Assembly: GCA_002456995.1 (NCBI GenBank)
Contig: NTKC01000012.1
Span: forward strand, 1-46,498
Length of the DNA: 46,498 nt
DNA from: Candidatus Thioglobus sp. MED-G25
GTDB lineage: Bacteria; Pseudomonadota; Gammaproteobacteria; Arenicellales; UBA868
Reading direction: 5' to 3'
Shown here: positions 16,225-27,350 of the stretch, one piece after another
Numbering within the stretch: position 1 is the first letter of the stretch
Layout of the letters: each line of letters begins with the position of its first letter
The notes under the pieces: generated by a model
The model's database searches: none
What the model was told of the DNA's origin: nothing
The model's input: the letters and a program-made list of their open reading frames with translations, nothing else
Program-made: the position numbers and the translations under genes

Positions 16225-18822
16225 ATGCGAATGGACAAGTTTACTTCCAGGTTACAGTCGGCTCTGTCAGATGCTCAGAGTCTGGCAATTGGTCGTGATC
16301 ATCACTTTATCGAACCGTTGCACCTGATGATAGCGCTACTGGATCAGGATGGCGGTGGTACACGCCATCTGTTGGCGCAGGCAGGTGTCAAAGTCCACCA
16401 ATTGCGCTCACAACTCGTTAAGGCGATTGATCGATTGCCCAAGGTTGAAGGCAGTGACGGTGATGTTCAGCTGTCGAACGAACTTATACGATTTTTAAAT
16501 GTGAGCGATAAGTTCACCCAGCAGCGGGGCGATCAGTACATCTCTAGTGAGATGTTCATACTCGCGTCAGTCGATGCAAACAACGAACTCAGTCGGCTAT
16601 TACAGATAAATGGTGCGGATCCTAAAGCTGTCAATGATGCAATCGACACAATGCGAGGCGGTCAGCAGGTCGATGAACCGAATGCGGAAGACCAGCGTCA
16701 GGTACTGGATAAATACACTATAGATCTTACCGAACGGGCCGAACAAGGCAGGCTCGACCCGGTTATTGGTCGGGATGACGAGATTCGTCGTACCGTGCAG
16801 GTGCTTCAGCGACGAACCAAGAATAATCCGGTGCTGATCGGAGAGCCTGGTGTCGGAAAAACAGCAATCGTCGAAGGGTTAGCACAGCGCATTATCAATG
16901 GAGAGGTTCCCGAGGGCCTTCGTGGAAAACGCCTGCTGTCGCTTGATATGGGTTCACTGATTGCTGGTGCTAAGTTTCGAGGGGAATTTGAAGAACGGCT
17001 AAAAGCGGTATTGAGTGATCTGGAAAATCAAGGAGGCCAGGTAATATTGTTCATTGATGAGTTACACACCATGGTGGGTGCCGGACGTGCTGAAGGCGCT
17101 ATGGATGCCGGCAACATGCTCAAGCCCGCGCTCGCGCGTGGCGAGCTGCACTGCATCGGTGCTACAACTCTGGATGAATATCGTGCTCACTTGGAAAAGG
17201 ACGCCGCCCTGGAACGACGTTTTCAGAGAATCTTGGTTGGCGAACCAAGTGTAGAGGATACCGTAGCAATCTTGCGAGGCCTCAAAGAAAAATACGAAGT
17301 ACATCACGGTGTTGACATTACCGATCCCGCGATTGTCAGTGCCGCAACGCTCTCACATCGTTACATCGCTGACAGAAAGTTACCCGATAAGGCGGTTGAT
17401 CTTATCGACGAAGCGGCCAGTCGAATTCGTATGGAGATTGATTCCAAACCCGAAGCTATGGACAAGCTCGATCGTCGGCTTATACAGTTGAAAATTGAAC
17501 GCGAGGCGCTTAGCCGGGATACGGATGAGGCAAGTCAGAAGCGCTCGCGGGGTTTGGACAATGAAATCTCGGATCTGGATCGACAGTATGCCGACCTCGA
17601 AGAGATTTGGGGCGCTGAAAAGGCCGCAGTCTACGGTGTTCAGCACGTTAAGGAAGAACTCGATCATACAAGACAGGCTCTGGAAATAGCCAGACGTGCT
17701 GGTGATCTAGGACGGATGTCTGAATTACAGTATGGCCGTATTCCGGAACTGGTGAAAGAACTCGAGAGCGCTACTTCATTAGAAAGTGACACACAACTTC
17801 TACGTAATCGGGTGGGTGCCGAAGAAGTTGCGGAAGTCGTTGGCCGCTGGACCGGCATTCCTGTTTCAAGGTTACTTGAAGGAGAGCGTGAAAAACTGTT
17901 ACGGATGGAAGACCAGGTCCACGAACGGGTCATAGGGCAAACTGAGGCAATTCGTGTGGTTTCAGATTCGGTACGACGATCACGCGCAGGTCTGTCTGAT
18001 CCCAATCGACCCTACGGTTCCTTTCTTTTTCTCGGACCAACAGGTGTCGGTAAAACAGAGCTGTGCAAGGCGCTTGCTGAATTTTTGTTTGATAGTGAAG
18101 ACGCGATGCTTCGGATTGATATGTCCGAGTTTATGGAGAAGCATGCGGTTGCTCGACTTATTGGAGCCCCACCGGGATATGTTGGTTATGAGGAAGGCGG
18201 TTATCTGACCGAAGCCATCCGAAGACGGCCCTATTCAGTAATCCTTTTAGACGAGGTCGAGAAGGCACATTCTGACGTTTTCAATATTCTCCTTCAGGTG
18301 ATTGACGAAGGCCGTCTCACTGATGGCCAGGGCCGGACGGTCGATTTCCGAAATACGATCATCATCATGACATCGAATCTGGGATCAAATCAGGTTCAGC
18401 AACTGGCTGGTGAAGACAACTATCAGGCTATGACGACTGCGGTAATGGACGTGGTCAAGCATCATTTCCGACCGGAATTTATCAACCGGATTGATGAGAT
18501 GGTGGTGTTTCATCCGCTAAGCCGTTTGCAGCTCAGCGAGATCGCAAGAATACAGATTGCACATTTGACGCAAAGGTTGGCAGACCGGGATTTAGATTTT
18601 CAGGTCACAGAAAAAGCGATTGAACGCTTAGCCGACCTGGGGTTCGATCCGGTTTATGGTGCACGACCACTCAAGCGCACAATACGGTCAGAATTAGAAA
18701 ACCCACTCGCACAGTCGATCCTGTCCGGTCAGTTCAACAGTGGCGATACCATCGTCAGTGACTTTGACGGTACCGGGTTTACCCTCGAATGCTACACCGA
18801 GCCAACCGCGCAGGTCGCCTGA
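16225..18822 (+). CDS. clpB: ClpB, protein disaggregase
   Basis: An 865-residue Hsp100 ATPase which, with DnaK, pulls proteins out of aggregates. Domains in order: Clp-N repeats (about 1-145), first AAA+ module with Walker A GEPGVGKT near residue 206, coiled-coil middle domain (about 410-525, including the charged run around [17 protein letters not shown]), second AAA+ module with GPTGVGKT near residue 604, and D2-small domain. There is no ClpP-binding IGF loop, separating it from ClpA. GGAG lies 6 bases before the ATG at 16225; a second ATG two codons later is too distant from it. Preceded by a sigma-32-type promoter. Confidence 0.97.
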   Translation: MRMDKFTSRLQSALSDAQSLAIGRDHHFIEPLHLMIALLDQDGGGTRHLLAQAGVKVHQLRSQLVKAIDRLPKVEGSDGDVQLSNELIRFLNVSDKFTQQRGDQYISSEMFILASVDANNELSRLLQINGADPKAVNDAIDTMRGGQQVDEPNAEDQRQVLDKYTIDLTERAEQGRLDPVIGRDDEIRRTVQVLQRRTKNNPVLIGEPGVGKTAIVEGLAQRIINGEVPEGLRGKRLLSLDMGSLIAGAKFRGEFEERLKAVLSDLENQGGQVILFIDELHTMVGAGRAEGAMDAGNMLKPALARGELHCIGATTLDEYRAHLEKDAALERRFQRILVGEPSVEDTVAILRGLKEKYEVHHGVDITDPAIVSAATLSHRYIADRKLPDKAVDLIDEAASRIRMEIDSKPEAMDKLDRRLIQLKIEREALSRDTDEASQKRSRGLDNEISDLDRQYADLEEIWGAEKAAVYGVQHVKEELDHTRQALEIARRAGDLGRMSELQYGRIPELVKELESATSLESDTQLLRNRVGAEEVAEVVGRWTGIPVSRLLEGEREKLLRMEDQVHERVIGQTEAIRVVSDSVRRSRAGLSDPNRPYGSFLFLGPTGVGKTELCKALAEFLFDSEDAMLRIDMSEFMEKHAVARLIGAPPGYVGYEEGGYLTEAIRRRPYSVILLDEVEKAHSDVFNILLQVIDEGRLTDGQGRTVDFRNTIIIMTSNLGSNQVQQLAGEDNYQAMTTAVMDVVKHHFRPEFINRIDEMVVFHPLSRLQLSEIARIQIAHLTQRLADRDLDFQVTEKAIERLADLGFDPVYGARPLKRTIRSELENPLAQSILSGQFNSGDTIVSDFDGTGFTLECYTEPTAQVA

Positions 18823-18823
18823 A

Positions 18824-18839
18824 TCACGATTAATCGTGA
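18824..18839. other. Perfect 16-base palindrome after clpB
   Basis: TCACGATTAATCGTGA starts one base after the clpB stop codon. It could fold into a 6-base-pair hairpin with a TTAA loop, but no T-run follows, so it is a poor intrinsic terminator on either strand. It may be an RNA 3'-end structure or a dimeric-regulator site for the following sugar nucleotidyltransferase gene, 80 bases away. Confidence 0.55.
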
Positions 18840-18919
18840 AGCGGCCGTGTCATTCGCGATTTGGTTGCGCTGCCCAGTGGCAGTAGAATCTGCGGAATTC
18901 TAGCTTAGCGGTTTAGTTT

Positions 18920-20032
18920 ATGAAGGCAATGATTCTTGCTGCCGGTAAGGGTACCCGGGTCCGGCCACTGACGCACAAGATGCCCAAACCAATGATCCCT
19001 GTTCTGGGCAAACCGGTTATGGAGTACCTGGTGGAGCAGCTGGCCCGACACAGCTTCGATCAGATTATGGTCAATGTCAGTCATCTCGCACATTCCATCG
19101 AGAACTATTTTGGCGACGGTCGTCGATGGGGGGTCGAGATTGGTTACTCGTTTGAGGGCTATCTTCAGGATGGCAATACGGTGGCTCAGCCAATAGGTTC
19201 TGCCGGGGGTATCCGCCGAATCCAGGATTTTGCCCGGTTTTTTGATGATACATTTTTAGTGGTTTGCGGGGACGCTTTGATCGATCTTGATCTTACTGAG
19301 GTTTTGCGTAGTCATTGGAAGTCCGGAGCCATCGCAAGTGTCGTTGTCAAAGAGGTGCCCAGACAGCGAGTTTCCAATTACGGTGTAGTCGTCTGTGATG
19401 ACGTCGGACGCATTGTGTCATTCCAGGAAAAACCCGATTTGTCAGAAGCACGCTCCAATCTGGTCAACACTGGAATTTATGTTTTCGAACCCGAGGTTGT
19501 TGAACACATTCCGGTTGATGAGGAATATGATATTGGTAGCCAGCTGTTCCCCCGACTCCTAGCAGAAGGATTGTCTTTTCACGCAATCAGTGTACCTTTT
19601 ACCTGGATCGATATCGGCCAGCTGAGTGACTACTGGGAAGCCAATCAGCAACTCATGCGCGGTATGCTCAAAGGTGCACGGATGCCAGGTAAAGAACGCT
19701 TACCCAGGATATGGACCGGTCTAAACGTTAATGTGGACTGGGATGAGATCCGAGCAGAGGGTCCAATCTATGTCGGATCAGGAACTCGGATCGAACCAGG
19801 ATGTGAAATTATCGGCCCGACCTGGATTGGGCAGGGGTGCCACATCGAGAGTGGTGCCCGAATCTCTCGAAGTATACTGTTCGAATACAGTCGTCTTGGT
19901 TCGCGTGCGCGGGTAACCGAATCTCTTGTGTTCGGTCAGAACTGTGTTGATCAGGACGGTAACCCGACACCTGACCCCAGCGGGAATTTGGACTGGGTCG
20001 GCGATGCCCGCGAATTCAGTGGTAGCCCTTAG
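18920..20032 (+). CDS. NDP-sugar synthase (GDP-mannose/glucose-1-phosphate nucleotidyltransferase-like)
   Basis: A 370-residue nucleotidyltransferase. The N-terminal Rossmann-like domain has the nucleotide loop LAAGKGTRVRPLTHKMPKPM, with GSAGG and the metal-site VVCGDALIDLDL. The C-terminal part (about 270-345) has hexapeptide-like repeats of a left-handed beta-helix (IYVGSGTRIEPGCEIIGPTWIG). It joins a sugar-1-phosphate to an NTP, supplying polysaccharide or LPS synthesis. The closest families are mannose-1-phosphate guanylyltransferases and glucose-1-phosphate nucleotidyltransferases; the base and sugar cannot be fixed by eye. It stands alone, with no glycan genes around it. Confidence 0.85.
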   Translation: MKAMILAAGKGTRVRPLTHKMPKPMIPVLGKPVMEYLVEQLARHSFDQIMVNVSHLAHSIENYFGDGRRWGVEIGYSFEGYLQDGNTVAQPIGSAGGIRRIQDFARFFDDTFLVVCGDALIDLDLTEVLRSHWKSGAIASVVVKEVPRQRVSNYGVVVCDDVGRIVSFQEKPDLSEARSNLVNTGIYVFEPEVVEHIPVDEEYDIGSQLFPRLLAEGLSFHAISVPFTWIDIGQLSDYWEANQQLMRGMLKGARMPGKERLPRIWTGLNVNVDWDEIRAEGPIYVGSGTRIEPGCEIIGPTWIGQGCHIESGARISRSILFEYSRLGSRARVTESLVFGQNCVDQDGNPTPDPSGNLDWVGDAREFSGSP

Positions 20033-20086
20033 AAAGCAGCCTGACACTATACCGGTGCGGCAGCACACATCCTGACGAGTTGGGCT

Positions 20087-21124
20087 ATGCCAGTGGACTT
20101 TCCCTTTATGGCCGATCAGCCGAAAGCATCAGCACGCATAAAAGTCAGTCCAGAGCACTTCAAGGTCGATGAGATTCTAGGGTTTGAACCCGATGGTACG
20201 GGGCAGCATTATCTGTTTCGGATCCTTAAGATCAACCGAAATACCGCCGACGTTGCGCGCGAGTTGTCACAAATGTTTGGTCTGCGATTAGTAGATGTTG
20301 GCTATTCCGGGCGAAAAGATAAACAGGCTGTTGCCAGGCAGTGGTTCAGTGTGCCGGCTCAAAGTGTGGACGCAGTTTCTAGTTCCATTGGGGGTCTAGG
20401 CTGGAAGGTAGAAAAGCAGTGTAGACATGGTAGAAAGCTGCGGCGCGGCAGTCATCGTGGAAATTCCTTTGACATTCGCTTGAGTGAGTTTAAGGGCTGT
20501 GCATCAGATCTAGAACAACGTGTTCTCAACCTTCAGCGCCGGGGTTTTCCAAACTACTTTGGAAGCCAGCGATTTGGCCACCAGGGCAGAAATATCGATG
20601 AAGCGCGTAGGATCTTGGGTACTGATGCTATTCGACTTCGTCGACCCAGCCATCAGATGCTGCTTTCCGCGGCGCGGAGTTGGTTGTTCAATGTCGTTCT
20701 TGGACAAAGACTACGCGAAAATACATGGACTCGACCCCTGCCTGGTGACATCATGATGCTTGCGGGCAGTCGATCCCACTTTACCGCCGAAAAGGGCGAC
20801 TCGATGCTACCGGAGCGGTTAGCCAGTCTGGATATCCATGTCAGTGGCCCTTTATGGGGAGACGTAAAATCTGTCCAGGGTCAGACAGCTTGGCAGCGGG
20901 AGTGCTATTGGCTCGAAGGCGAAACAGAATTGCGAGATAGTGTTGCCCGAACCGGAGCAAATCCGGCACGGCGTGCACTACGTGCCACCTTCGATGACCT
21001 GGCTCTGAAGTGGACTCACGACAGTAATCCCAGGCTCATATTTACCCTCGGTCGTGGTTGTTATGCGACTTCTTTGCTTCGAGAACTGGTACTGATTGAC
21101 CAGCCATCAACCTCAGGTCGTTAG
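20087..21124 (+). CDS. truD: TruD, tRNA pseudouridine(13) synthase
   Basis: A 345-residue enzyme that makes pseudouridine 13 in tRNA-Glu and others. The family motif GYSGRKDKQAVARQWFSV contains the catalytic D78. Further hallmarks are FPNYFGSQRFGHQGRN and the insertion-domain segment following it. In many gammaproteobacteria truD sits in an ispD-ispF-truD-surE cluster; here it follows an unrelated sugar nucleotidyltransferase after 54 bases. Its last 12 bases overlap the 3' end of htpG on the other strand. Confidence 0.94.
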   Translation: MPVDFPFMADQPKASARIKVSPEHFKVDEILGFEPDGTGQHYLFRILKINRNTADVARELSQMFGLRLVDVGYSGRKDKQAVARQWFSVPAQSVDAVSSSIGGLGWKVEKQCRHGRKLRRGSHRGNSFDIRLSEFKGCASDLEQRVLNLQRRGFPNYFGSQRFGHQGRNIDEARRILGTDAIRLRRPSHQMLLSAARSWLFNVVLGQRLRENTWTRPLPGDIMMLAGSRSHFTAEKGDSMLPERLASLDIHVSGPLWGDVKSVQGQTAWQRECYWLEGETELRDSVARTGANPARRALRATFDDLALKWTHDSNPRLIFTLGRGCYATSLLRELVLIDQPSTSGR

Positions 21125-23002
21125 CAGACTGGCCCGGGTCAGCAAGTCGTTCACTCGTTTTACATAGGCCGCCGGTTCGGAAAGCCGCGCGCCTTCGCTC
21201 AATGCAGCTTGGTCAAAAAGAACCATAGACCATTCTTCCAGTCGCTCGTGCTCTGGTGCCAGTTGTTTGATGAGCGGGTGGTCAGCATTAATTTCCATAA
21301 TCGGCTTAGCGTCCGGCGCATCCTGTCCCATGGACTGCAGGATGCGCTCCAGGTTGCCCCCGAGATCATGGTCGTCGGCAACTAGGCAAGCCGGTGAATC
21401 TGTTAAACGATGGCTCACACGGACTTCCTTTACCCTGTCACTAAGTACTGCTTGTATCTTTTCCACCAGTCCGGTGAGATCTTTACCTTTTTCCTCGGCA
21501 GCTTTCTTCTGATCATCAGTTGCAAATTCATCCAGGTCCAACGTACCCTTTGCGATCGATTTCAACGGCTTTTCCTCATAGTCACTGAGGGAAGTAACGA
21601 GCCATTCGTCAACTGGGTCCGTTAGTAAAAGGACTTCAATATCGTTCTTTCGGAATATCTCTAGATGTGGCGATGTGCTGGCTGCTGCGTATGAATCTGC
21701 CGTGATGAAGTAGATTCCCTTCTGTTTCATAGGCATCCGTTTGACGTAATTCGCTAGTGATACTGTCTGTGCCTCTTCATCGTCATGGGTCGTGCAGAAA
21801 CGCAATAGCTCGGCTAGGGTCTTCTGGTTTTCATGGTCTTCGACCATACCTTCTTTTAGGACTTTGCCAAATTCCCTCCAAAACTGTACGTAGGATTCTG
21901 GATTATTTTCGGCTATCCGCTTCAGTTCGTTGAGAATCTTTTTGACTGAGGCTGTGCGAATCCGGTCTATATCTTTATTGTTCTGCAGAAACTCGCGTGA
22001 GACATTTAGCGGTAGATCAGCTGCATCAACCACGCCCCGAACAAACCGAAGGTAATTTGGCATCAGGTACTTGGCATCATCGAGAATAAAGATTCGACGC
22101 ACGTAGAGATTAATGCCGTGGCGTTGCTCACGATCCCATAAATCAAACGGCGCTTTTGATGGAATAAAAAGTAGCGAGATATACTCAAGATTTCCTTCAA
22201 CTCTATTATGTAGCGTGACGAGCGGGGCCTCGTTGTCATAACTAATATTGGTATAGAACTGTTTGTATTCTTCCTCCGTAATTTCGGTTTTTGGTCTAGA
22301 CCACAACGCCGCACCTTTGTTGACTGTTTCCCACTCGTCTTTTCGTTTTTCATCCGAACTCAGCATCTTGATCGGCAGAGAGATATGATCGGAGTACTTT
22401 CCAATAATATTGCGGAGGCGATACCCTTCGGCAAATTCTTTATCTTCTTTGCGAAGGTGTAGTGTTATTTCCGTACCTCGTTCAACACGGGTGGTATTTT
22501 CAATCGTGTATTCACCGCTGCCATCTGATGACCAGCGGACTCCTGCCTCAGGTTCTTGGCCGGCCTTGCGTGTCAAGAGTTCGACTTTTTCTGCGACCAG
22601 GAAAACCGAATAGAAACCGACTCCAAATTGACCAATCAGACTTGCGTCTGCGGATTGGTCGCCACTGAGTGAATCCAGAAACTGGCGAGTGCCTGATCGG
22701 GCTATTGTGCCGATGTTGTCGACCACTTCAGATTTGGCCATGCCGATTCCGTTGTCACGCACAGAGATCGTTCTGTCCTTCTCATTGAAGTTGATATGCA
22801 CAGACAGTTCATTGCTGTCTTCCAGAAGTTGCTCATCTGTTAGTGCTGCAAATCGTAATCGATCACACGCGTCCGAGGCGTTGGAGATCAACTCTCGAAG
22901 AAAGATCTCCTTGTTCGAGTAGAGTGAGTGAATCATCAACTGTAATAGCTGATTCACTTCGGTCTGAAAACTTCGGGTTTCAACGGTTTGTTCAGTTGTC
23001 AT
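21113..23002 (-). CDS. htpG: HtpG, Hsp90 chaperone
   Basis: A 629-residue bacterial Hsp90. The N-terminal GHKL ATPase domain begins with the family sequence MIHSLYSNKEIFLRELISNASDA (Glu and Asn for ATP) and carries DNGIGM and GQFGVGFYS. The middle domain has the catalytic-arginine region LPLNVSREFLQ. The C-terminal dimerisation domain is complete, without the MEEVD tail, as expected in bacteria. A sigma-32-type promoter lies about 60 bases upstream on the same strand. The 3' end overlaps truD by 12 bases in the convergent orientation. Confidence 0.97.
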   Translation of the reverse strand: MTTEQTVETRSFQTEVNQLLQLMIHSLYSNKEIFLRELISNASDACDRLRFAALTDEQLLEDSNELSVHINFNEKDRTISVRDNGIGMAKSEVVDNIGTIARSGTRQFLDSLSGDQSADASLIGQFGVGFYSVFLVAEKVELLTRKAGQEPEAGVRWSSDGSGEYTIENTTRVERGTEITLHLRKEDKEFAEGYRLRNIIGKYSDHISLPIKMLSSDEKRKDEWETVNKGAALWSRPKTEITEEEYKQFYTNISYDNEAPLVTLHNRVEGNLEYISLLFIPSKAPFDLWDREQRHGINLYVRRIFILDDAKYLMPNYLRFVRGVVDAADLPLNVSREFLQNNKDIDRIRTASVKKILNELKRIAENNPESYVQFWREFGKVLKEGMVEDHENQKTLAELLRFCTTHDDEEAQTVSLANYVKRMPMKQKGIYFITADSYAAASTSPHLEIFRKNDIEVLLLTDPVDEWLVTSLSDYEEKPLKSIAKGTLDLDEFATDDQKKAAEEKGKDLTGLVEKIQAVLSDRVKEVRVSHRLTDSPACLVADDHDLGGNLERILQSMGQDAPDAKPIMEINADHPLIKQLAPEHERLEEWSMVLFDQAALSEGARLSEPAAYVKRVNDLLTRASLLTT

Positions 23003-23060
23003 CGGCTATTGGTCCTTACTGATGTGGGGCTTGCGAACGATCTTTGTGATTATCTGCAAA

Positions 23061-23089
23061 AAATGGGGGCTGTGGGATAGTAAATCAAG
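23061..23089 (-). promoter_or_regulatory. Sigma-32-type heat-shock promoter of htpG
   Basis: Read on the minus strand: CTTGAT, 15 bases, CCCCATTT. Both elements match the RpoH consensus closely, and the -10 ends 58 bases before the htpG start codon. Confidence 0.8.
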
Positions 23090-23197
23090 TCATCGGTGAT
23101 TGACCCTATCGTTTTATTTAGTACTTGAACTTGTCAGCCTCAGTCGGCCCCACGGTCAATTTCCGGTAGAATCCGGCTCGTATGTTGTTTAACGAAT

Positions 23198-23274
<77 letters not shown>

Positions 23275-23300
23275 TTATGTGGGAACCACAGGAGAGCCGG

Positions 23301-23377
23301 GCGCCCGTAGCTCAACCGGATAGAGCAACGGCCTTCTAAGCCGTAGGTTACAGGTTCGAGTCCTGTCGGGCGTACCA
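23301..23377 (+). tRNA. tRNA-Arg (TCT)
   Basis: A 77-base cloverleaf with acceptor stem GCGCCCG/CGGGCGT (one G-T pair), anticodon TCT within CTTCTAA, T loop TTCGAGT and encoded CCA. It decodes AGA and AGG codons. Confidence 0.96.
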
Positions 23378-23466
23378 ATTTAGCGACGTGATCTCTTGAA
23401 TAGCTGGATTCGCTGGCTTTAACATCCTGAATTGTTGGATAATTGACAATCTGGCTATCCGAATAT

Positions 23467-23543
23467 GGTGATCGTAGCTCAGTTGGTAGAGCCCCGGATT
23501 GTGATTCCGGCCGTCGTGGGTTCGAGTCCCATCGGTCACCCCA
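23467..23543 (+). tRNA. tRNA-His (GTG)
   Basis: The sequence is nearly that of E. coli tRNA-His, including the extra G at -1 opposite discriminator C73, the histidine identity pair. Anticodon GTG; CCA encoded. Confidence 0.96.
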
Positions 23544-23602
23544 GATTTGCAATAACCAAGAGAAGATCGTCAATTTATGGGATTGTCAGTGAAGGAGACA
23601 GA

Positions 23603-23678
<76 letters not shown>

Positions 23679-23763
23679 CTACTAGTGAAAATTGAAATTG
23701 CTAAGAACAGGAATGATTAAATTCGGCTTCTGGCCTTATTCTCAAATCTGCACAGAATTAGAT

Positions 23764-23848
23764 GCGAAAGTGGCGGAACTGGTAGACGCGCTGGCTTTAG
23801 GTGCCAGTGGGGTAACCCGTGGGAGTTCGACTCTCCCCTTTCGCACCA
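23764..23848 (+). tRNA. tRNA-Leu (TAG)
   Basis: An 85-base type II tRNA with a long variable arm (TGGGGTAACCCGT region), acceptor stem GCGAAAG/CTTTCGC, anticodon TAG in TTTAGGT, and encoded CCA. It is the last tRNA before tig, 53 bases away. Confidence 0.95.
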
Positions 23849-23901
23849 GCGTTTCAAGTAATTAATCATAGTTCACCTCCTACAATCAGGAATACCATCG
23901 C

Positions 23902-25221
23902 ATGGATGTCTCTGTTGAAAATACTGGTGCAATCGGCAGGAAAATGACAGTTAAAATTCCTGCAGCAGATTTTGATCAAAATATTGAGTCAAGGCTGGCG
24001 ACTCTGGCGAAGACCGTAAAACTTCCAGGCTTCCGACCGGGCAAGGTTCCACTCAAGGTAGTTGAAGCAAGATATTCTGAGCAAGTCCTGCATGAAGCAG
24101 CCGAAGAACTGATCAGTTCAAGCTATCATGATGCCGTTGTGCAGGAATCTGTTGAAACCGCGGGCCCACCATCGATTGAGCCCAAGACGATGACACGCGG
24201 CGAGGATCTTGAATATGTAGCTACATTCGAGGTGTTTCCTCAGATCCCCCGAACTGACATTGCCGGCACGTCGATTGTTCGTAAATCCTGTCAGCCGGAA
24301 GAGGAAGATGTGACTCGAACAATCGAAACTTTACGCAAACGCCGAACGATCTGGGAGGCAGGTGAATCAGCAGCTGAGGAGGGTGACCGCTTGCTGATTG
24401 ACTTCAAAGGATCTGTGAATGGAGAACCTTTCGAAGGTGGGGAAGCGGAAAACTATCCCGTTATACTGGGGGGAAGCACATTGCTTCCGGAGTTTGAGGC
24501 GCAGTTAACTGACCTCAAGACAGGTGACCAAGGCACAGTCGACCTAACCTTTCCTGAAGATTACCCAAATGAAGAACTTGCAGGTCAACCGGCAAAGTTC
24601 AGTGTTGACGTTCGTGAAGTTGCAAAACCGAAACTACCTGAGATCGACGAGGACTTCATAAAAAGTTTTGGTGTGGAAGAGGGAACCGATGAGGCATTCC
24701 GCAACCAAATTCTAGCAAATCTGGAGAAGGAATGTTCACAAAAAGTTCGGAGTGACACTCATGAAGCGGTGATGGAGGCACTTCTCCTGGGGAACGATTT
24801 CGAAGTGCCAGAGACCTTGATCCGAGAAGAAACTGAGCGGGCGGTTACGGCTGCCCGGGGCCAGATGCAGCAGCAGGGTCTACCTGCAGATACACCAGTC
24901 GATCCAGAACAGTTCAGGAATTCAGCTGAAAGACGTGTACGACTGGGGTTGGTTATGCACACAATCGTAAAACAGCGAGAAATAAAGCCAGACGATAATG
25001 CTGTTCGCCAGCGACTAGAGGACATGGCGTCAAGCTATGATGATCCTCAACAGTTCATTAAGTGGTACAGTGAAGACAGGAGTCGCTTGTCGCAGGTTGA
25101 GGCCGCAGTCGTCGAGGACCAAGTTGTGGAAGCGTTGCTGACCGATGCCGACGTCACCGATAGCGAGGTGAGCTTTGAGGACTTAATGAACCCGACTGTA
25201 CCTGACATTGCGCAATCGTGA
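23902..25221 (+). CDS. tig: Tig, trigger factor chaperone
   Basis: A 439-residue ribosome-associated chaperone. The N-terminal domain has the ribosome-docking signature GFRPGKVP (within [18 protein letters not shown]). The FKBP-type peptidyl-prolyl isomerase domain covers about residues 160-245 ([19 protein letters not shown]). The helical C-terminal domain is complete. It binds near L23 and shelters nascent chains. It is the first protein gene of the tig-clpP-clpX-lon series and may also receive transcription from the tRNA cluster just upstream. Confidence 0.97.
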   Translation: MDVSVENTGAIGRKMTVKIPAADFDQNIESRLATLAKTVKLPGFRPGKVPLKVVEARYSEQVLHEAAEELISSSYHDAVVQESVETAGPPSIEPKTMTRGEDLEYVATFEVFPQIPRTDIAGTSIVRKSCQPEEEDVTRTIETLRKRRTIWEAGESAAEEGDRLLIDFKGSVNGEPFEGGEAENYPVILGGSTLLPEFEAQLTDLKTGDQGTVDLTFPEDYPNEELAGQPAKFSVDVREVAKPKLPEIDEDFIKSFGVEEGTDEAFRNQILANLEKECSQKVRSDTHEAVMEALLLGNDFEVPETLIREETERAVTAARGQMQQQGLPADTPVDPEQFRNSAERRVRLGLVMHTIVKQREIKPDDNAVRQRLEDMASSYDDPQQFIKWYSEDRSRLSQVEAAVVEDQVVEALLTDADVTDSEVSFEDLMNPTVPDIAQS

Positions 25222-25253
25222 TCCGGGTCGATCATACTGACAGAGGTGATACT

Positions 25254-25886
25254 GTGACAGATTATTCCAAGCAACCTACCTTGACGGCACCCCAGAATCT
25301 CGGTCTGGTGCCGATGGTCATCGAAACCACTGGTAGAGGCGAACGTGCCTACGACATCTACTCTCGGCTGCTCAAGGAGCGGGTTATATTTATGGTCGGC
25401 CCGATTGTTGACCATATGGCCAACCTGGTTGTAGCGCAACTACTGTATCTGGAATCAGAGAACCCGGACAAGGATATTCATCTTTATGTCAATAGTCCCG
25501 GTGGTGAGGTGAATGCAGGTCTTGCCATCTACGATACCATGCAATTCATACGACCTGACGTTAGCACGGTTTGCACGGGTCAGGCTGCGAGCATGGGTGC
25601 AGTGATACTTGCTGGTGGCGCTTCGGAAAAGCGATTTGCACTGCCGCATGCACGAATCATGATCCATCAACCTTGGGGCGGGTTTCAGGGTCAGGCCACA
25701 GATATTGATATTCACGCCAAAGAGATTCTGAGAATACGTGAACGGTTAAACCAGATACTTTCCGACCATACCGGACGGGACCTGGACGTTGTACAGAATG
25801 ATACTGAGCGGGACAACTTTATGAGTGGAGAAGAGGCTGCAGAATACGGTATTATTGACCGAGTAATTAGTAAGCGCGAAGACTAA
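25254..25886 (+). CDS. clpP: ClpP, ATP-dependent protease proteolytic subunit
   Basis: A 210-residue serine protease that forms the double-heptamer chamber used by ClpX and ClpA. Catalytic S113 lies in [11 protein letters not shown]138 in MIHQPWGG, and the Asp follows in the [12 protein letters not shown] segment. An in-frame GTG at 25218 overlaps the tig stop, but the GTG at 25254 is preceded by GAGG 7 bases upstream and gives the normal length, so it was chosen. The N terminus is probably processed, as in E. coli. It lies 32 bases after tig. Confidence 0.96.
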   Translation: MTDYSKQPTLTAPQNLGLVPMVIETTGRGERAYDIYSRLLKERVIFMVGPIVDHMANLVVAQLLYLESENPDKDIHLYVNSPGGEVNAGLAIYDTMQFIRPDVSTVCTGQAASMGAVILAGGASEKRFALPHARIMIHQPWGGFQGQATDIDIHAKEILRIRERLNQILSDHTGRDLDVVQNDTERDNFMSGEEAAEYGIIDRVISKRED

Positions 25887-25910
25887 TTATTATCACGCAA
25901 ATAGCCTCAA

Positions 25911-25939
25911 TTGTGTACCCCTTGCAATCACGCTATAAA
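25911..25939 (+). promoter_or_regulatory. Possible sigma-70 promoter for clpX
   Basis: TTGTGT, 17 bases, TATAAA in the 163-base clpP-clpX gap. Spacing is optimal and both hexamers are 4 to 5 of 6 matches. It would allow clpX transcription independent of clpP. Confidence 0.45.
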
Positions 25940-26049
25940 GACTGCATCTTACATAGATGGCAAAGCTGATTTTGAACACGACCCACGTGCCTGAAGATCT
26001 GGTCTGGGTGGATCATTACAGAGTTAATAATTGATATAGGGGAGGTAGC

Positions 26050-27327
26050 ATGGCCGAGAACGACGGCGACAACAAAGGTGACAAGCTTCTCTATTGTTCT
26101 TTTTGTGGAAAGAGTCAGCACGAAGTTAGAAAACTGATCGCTGGCCCATCGGTATTTGTCTGTGATGAGTGCGTAGAGCTCTGTAACGAGATTATTCGTG
26201 AAGAGGCCGAAGATGTCGAAGCCGAGGATGCTCGCGAGGCAGCTTATCCGACCCCGCAAGAAATCTGTGAGCGGCTGGATGATTATGTCATCGGCCAGAC
26301 AGAGGCAAAGAAAGTCCTTTCAGTGGCCGTATACAATCACTATAAGCGGATTGAGAACGCAGAAACTGTAGGCGAAGTCGATATCGCGAAAAGCAACATT
26401 CTGATGATCGGGCCGACCGGATCAGGTAAAACCCTTCTAGCCGAAACATTGGCTCGGGAACTCAATGTGCCGTTTACGATTGCCGATGCAACCACTCTCA
26501 CAGAAGCCGGTTATGTCGGAGAAGATGTTGAAAACATTATCCAGAAGCTGCTCCAGAAGTGTGATTATGACGTGGAAAAAGCCCAGATTGGAATTGTGTA
26601 TATCGATGAAATAGACAAGATATCGCGCAAATCGGATAACCCATCTATTACCCGTGATGTCTCTGGGGAAGGCGTTCAGCAGGCGCTACTTAAACTGATC
26701 GAGGGCACTGTAGCCTCGGTACCTCCGCAAGGTGGTCGCAAACACCCGCAGCAGGAGTTTCTACAGGTCGATACCCGAAACGTGTTGTTTATTTGTGGGG
26801 GTGCATTTTCGGGACTCGAGAAAGTCATCCAGCAGCGCTCTGAAAAGTCAGGTATCGGATTTGGTGCGGACATCAAAAGTATCTCAAAAGATGCTCGTAT
26901 GAGTGAGTTTTTACCTGATCTCGAACCCGAGGATCTGATCAAGTATGGACTGATACCAGAGTTTGTCGGCCGCATGCCGGTAATCGCAACACTCGAAGAA
27001 CTGGATGAAGCAGCTTTGATAACCATCCTGACTGAGCCCAAAAATGCACTGATCAAGCAATTTGGCAAACTATTTGAACTTGAAAATGTGGACCTTGAAA
27101 TTCGACAGGATGCTCTAGAAGCTATTGCAAAAAAGGCTATGGATCGAAAGACTGGTGCACGCGGACTGCGTTCAATACTAGAGAAAGCATTGCTGGAGAC
27201 CATGTTTGAATTACCATCAATGAACGATGTGACCAAGGTGACGGTAGACTCCAGCGTAATCGAAGACAGCTCTCAACCGCTATATATCTTCGAAGAAGAA
27301 CCACGAAACATTTCACAGCAATCTTAA
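26050..27327 (+). CDS. clpX: ClpX, AAA+ unfoldase of ClpXP
   Basis: A 425-residue unfoldase. The N-terminal C4 zinc-binding domain (CSFC near residue 16, then CDEC) recognises substrates and adaptors. The AAA+ core has Walker A GPTGSGKT, Walker [10 protein letters not shown] and sensor residues, and the ClpP-binding IGF loop appears as SGIGFGADI. The ATG at 26050 follows GGGGAGG 7 bases upstream. A 163-base gap separates it from clpP, so it may have its own promoter. Confidence 0.97.
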   Translation: MAENDGDNKGDKLLYCSFCGKSQHEVRKLIAGPSVFVCDECVELCNEIIREEAEDVEAEDAREAAYPTPQEICERLDDYVIGQTEAKKVLSVAVYNHYKRIENAETVGEVDIAKSNILMIGPTGSGKTLLAETLARELNVPFTIADATTLTEAGYVGEDVENIIQKLLQKCDYDVEKAQIGIVYIDEIDKISRKSDNPSITRDVSGEGVQQALLKLIEGTVASVPPQGGRKHPQQEFLQVDTRNVLFICGGAFSGLEKVIQQRSEKSGIGFGADIKSISKDARMSEFLPDLEPEDLIKYGLIPEFVGRMPVIATLEELDEAALITILTEPKNALIKQFGKLFELENVDLEIRQDALEAIAKKAMDRKTGARGLRSILEKALLETMFELPSMNDVTKVTVDSSVIEDSSQPLYIFEEEPRNISQQS

Positions 27328-27350
27328 TTTGAGTTGAGACACGATTTCAT

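Noticed and set aside
23172-23188. A 17-base match to the lac promoter -10 region (TCCGGCTCGTATGTTGT) before tRNA-Pro; considered as vector contamination or a tRNA promoter
   Set aside because: No further vector sequence surrounds it and there is no lac-like -35 at the right distance. It may act as a weak -10, but the evidence is too thin to annotate.
25218-25253. Longer clpP start overlapping the tig stop
   Set aside because: The extra 12 residues are not ClpP-like and the downstream GTG has a well-spaced ribosome site.
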